Shown: positions 39,456 to 39,599 of the stretch, one piece after another
Layout: the number at the start of each line of letters is the position of its first letter
Position numbering within the stretch: position 1 is the stretch's first letter
DNA from: an uncultured Methylococcaceae bacterium
GTDB lineage: Bacteria; Pseudomonadota; Gammaproteobacteria; Methylococcales; Methylomonadaceae
DNA: 39,599 bases
Assembly: GCA_903866825.1 (NCBI GenBank)
Contig: CAIPPE010000203.1
Coordinates: 1 to 39,599, forward strand
Reading direction: 5' to 3'
The notes under the pieces: generated by a model
The model's input: only the letters and a program-made list of their open reading frames with translations
Databases searched by the model: none
Told to the model about the DNA's origin: nothing
Made by a program: the position numbers and the translations under genes

Positions 39456-39599
39456 TTATTCTTTGCTTTCTGCGACGAGATCTTCAAGATTTTCTTTTTG
39501 CTGTAACACAAAATCTTTACCCGCATCGACCGCTTTAGTCGTACTTGAAATGATTTCCTTTCTATATTTATAAATCAGATACCCCCCGACCAGACCTAA
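39456..39599 (-). CDS. YtxH-like small membrane protein, C-terminal part
   Basis: The frame enters from the window edge and ends at TAA 39458-39456, giving 47 residues. LGLVGGYLIYKYRKEI is a glycine-containing transmembrane helix end followed by a basic boundary. STTKAVDAGKDFVLQQKENL is the amphipathic helical tail usual for YtxH-type proteins. Proteins of this kind occur next to HMA-fold and P1B ATPase genes, which fits the neighbourhood. The N-terminus and exact family lie outside the window. Confidence 0.6.
   Translation of the reverse strand, partial: LGLVGGYLIYKYRKEIISSTTKAVDAGKDFVLQQKENLEDLVAESKE

Noticed and set aside
31680-39599. Methanobactin biosynthesis cluster
   Set aside because: Copper genes are present, but no mbnB/mbnC-like genes or short Cys-containing precursor were seen; the ATP-grasp gene alone is not evidence for it.

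Overview
The window looks like chromosome of a gammaproteobacterium with about 40-45% GC. The tgt-yajC-secD-secF order, the ndk-rlmN-pilW-hisS-yfgM-bamB-der order and the class of housekeeping proteins are typical of that class. The copper-handling operon at the right end would suit a Methylococcales-type methanotroph, but no diagnostic gene such as pmo or mxa is present, so the order is only a guess.

Layout. 1-3,900 is an accessory region. It holds the tail of an IS66-type transposase, two unrecognised minus-strand ORFs, a long gap, a degenerate tandem array with an exact 21-bp phase (1991-2347, perhaps to 2431), a protein with a fibronectin-III-like C-terminus, and a DUF433/DUF5615 toxin-antitoxin-like pair. 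4,121-8,541 encodes tRNA-guanine transglycosylase and the Sec accessory membrane complex YajC-SecD-SecF. 8,640-15,535 is a dense run for nucleotide balance, ribosome and tRNA modification, type IV pilus assembly, histidyl-tRNA synthesis, outer-membrane assembly and ribosome biogenesis, followed by tpx. 16,332-19,635 is a complete sodium-pumping oxaloacetate decarboxylase operon (gamma-alpha-beta).

20,116-22,407 is a scar: a small Sel1-repeat protein, a hybrid histidine kinase that has lost its front half, and decayed tails of two transposases. 22,610-29,932 holds an unusually long glutamate synthase large subunit with no gltD beside it, then a terminator hairpin and a CysJ-like diflavin reductase with no cysI. 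A bidirectional terminator separates these from a minus-strand block: an NlpE-domain protein, lexA with a perfect palindrome in its promoter and a 44-codon ORF just downstream, and a copper operon read from 39,341 down to 31,680. That operon contains an HMA-fold protein, a P1B ATPase, a TauE/SafE-type membrane protein with a Met/His-rich start, a second CopA-type ATPase and an ATP-grasp-like protein. The C-terminal end of a small YtxH-like membrane protein lies at the window edge behind its own terminator.

The strongest unexplained signal is the 21-bp-phased array at 1991-2347, which sits under 200 bp upstream of the Fn3-like gene of unknown function. Secondary points are the two extra modules and altered Fe-S spacing in GltB, the small ORF coupled to lexA, and the ATP-grasp gene inside a copper operon.
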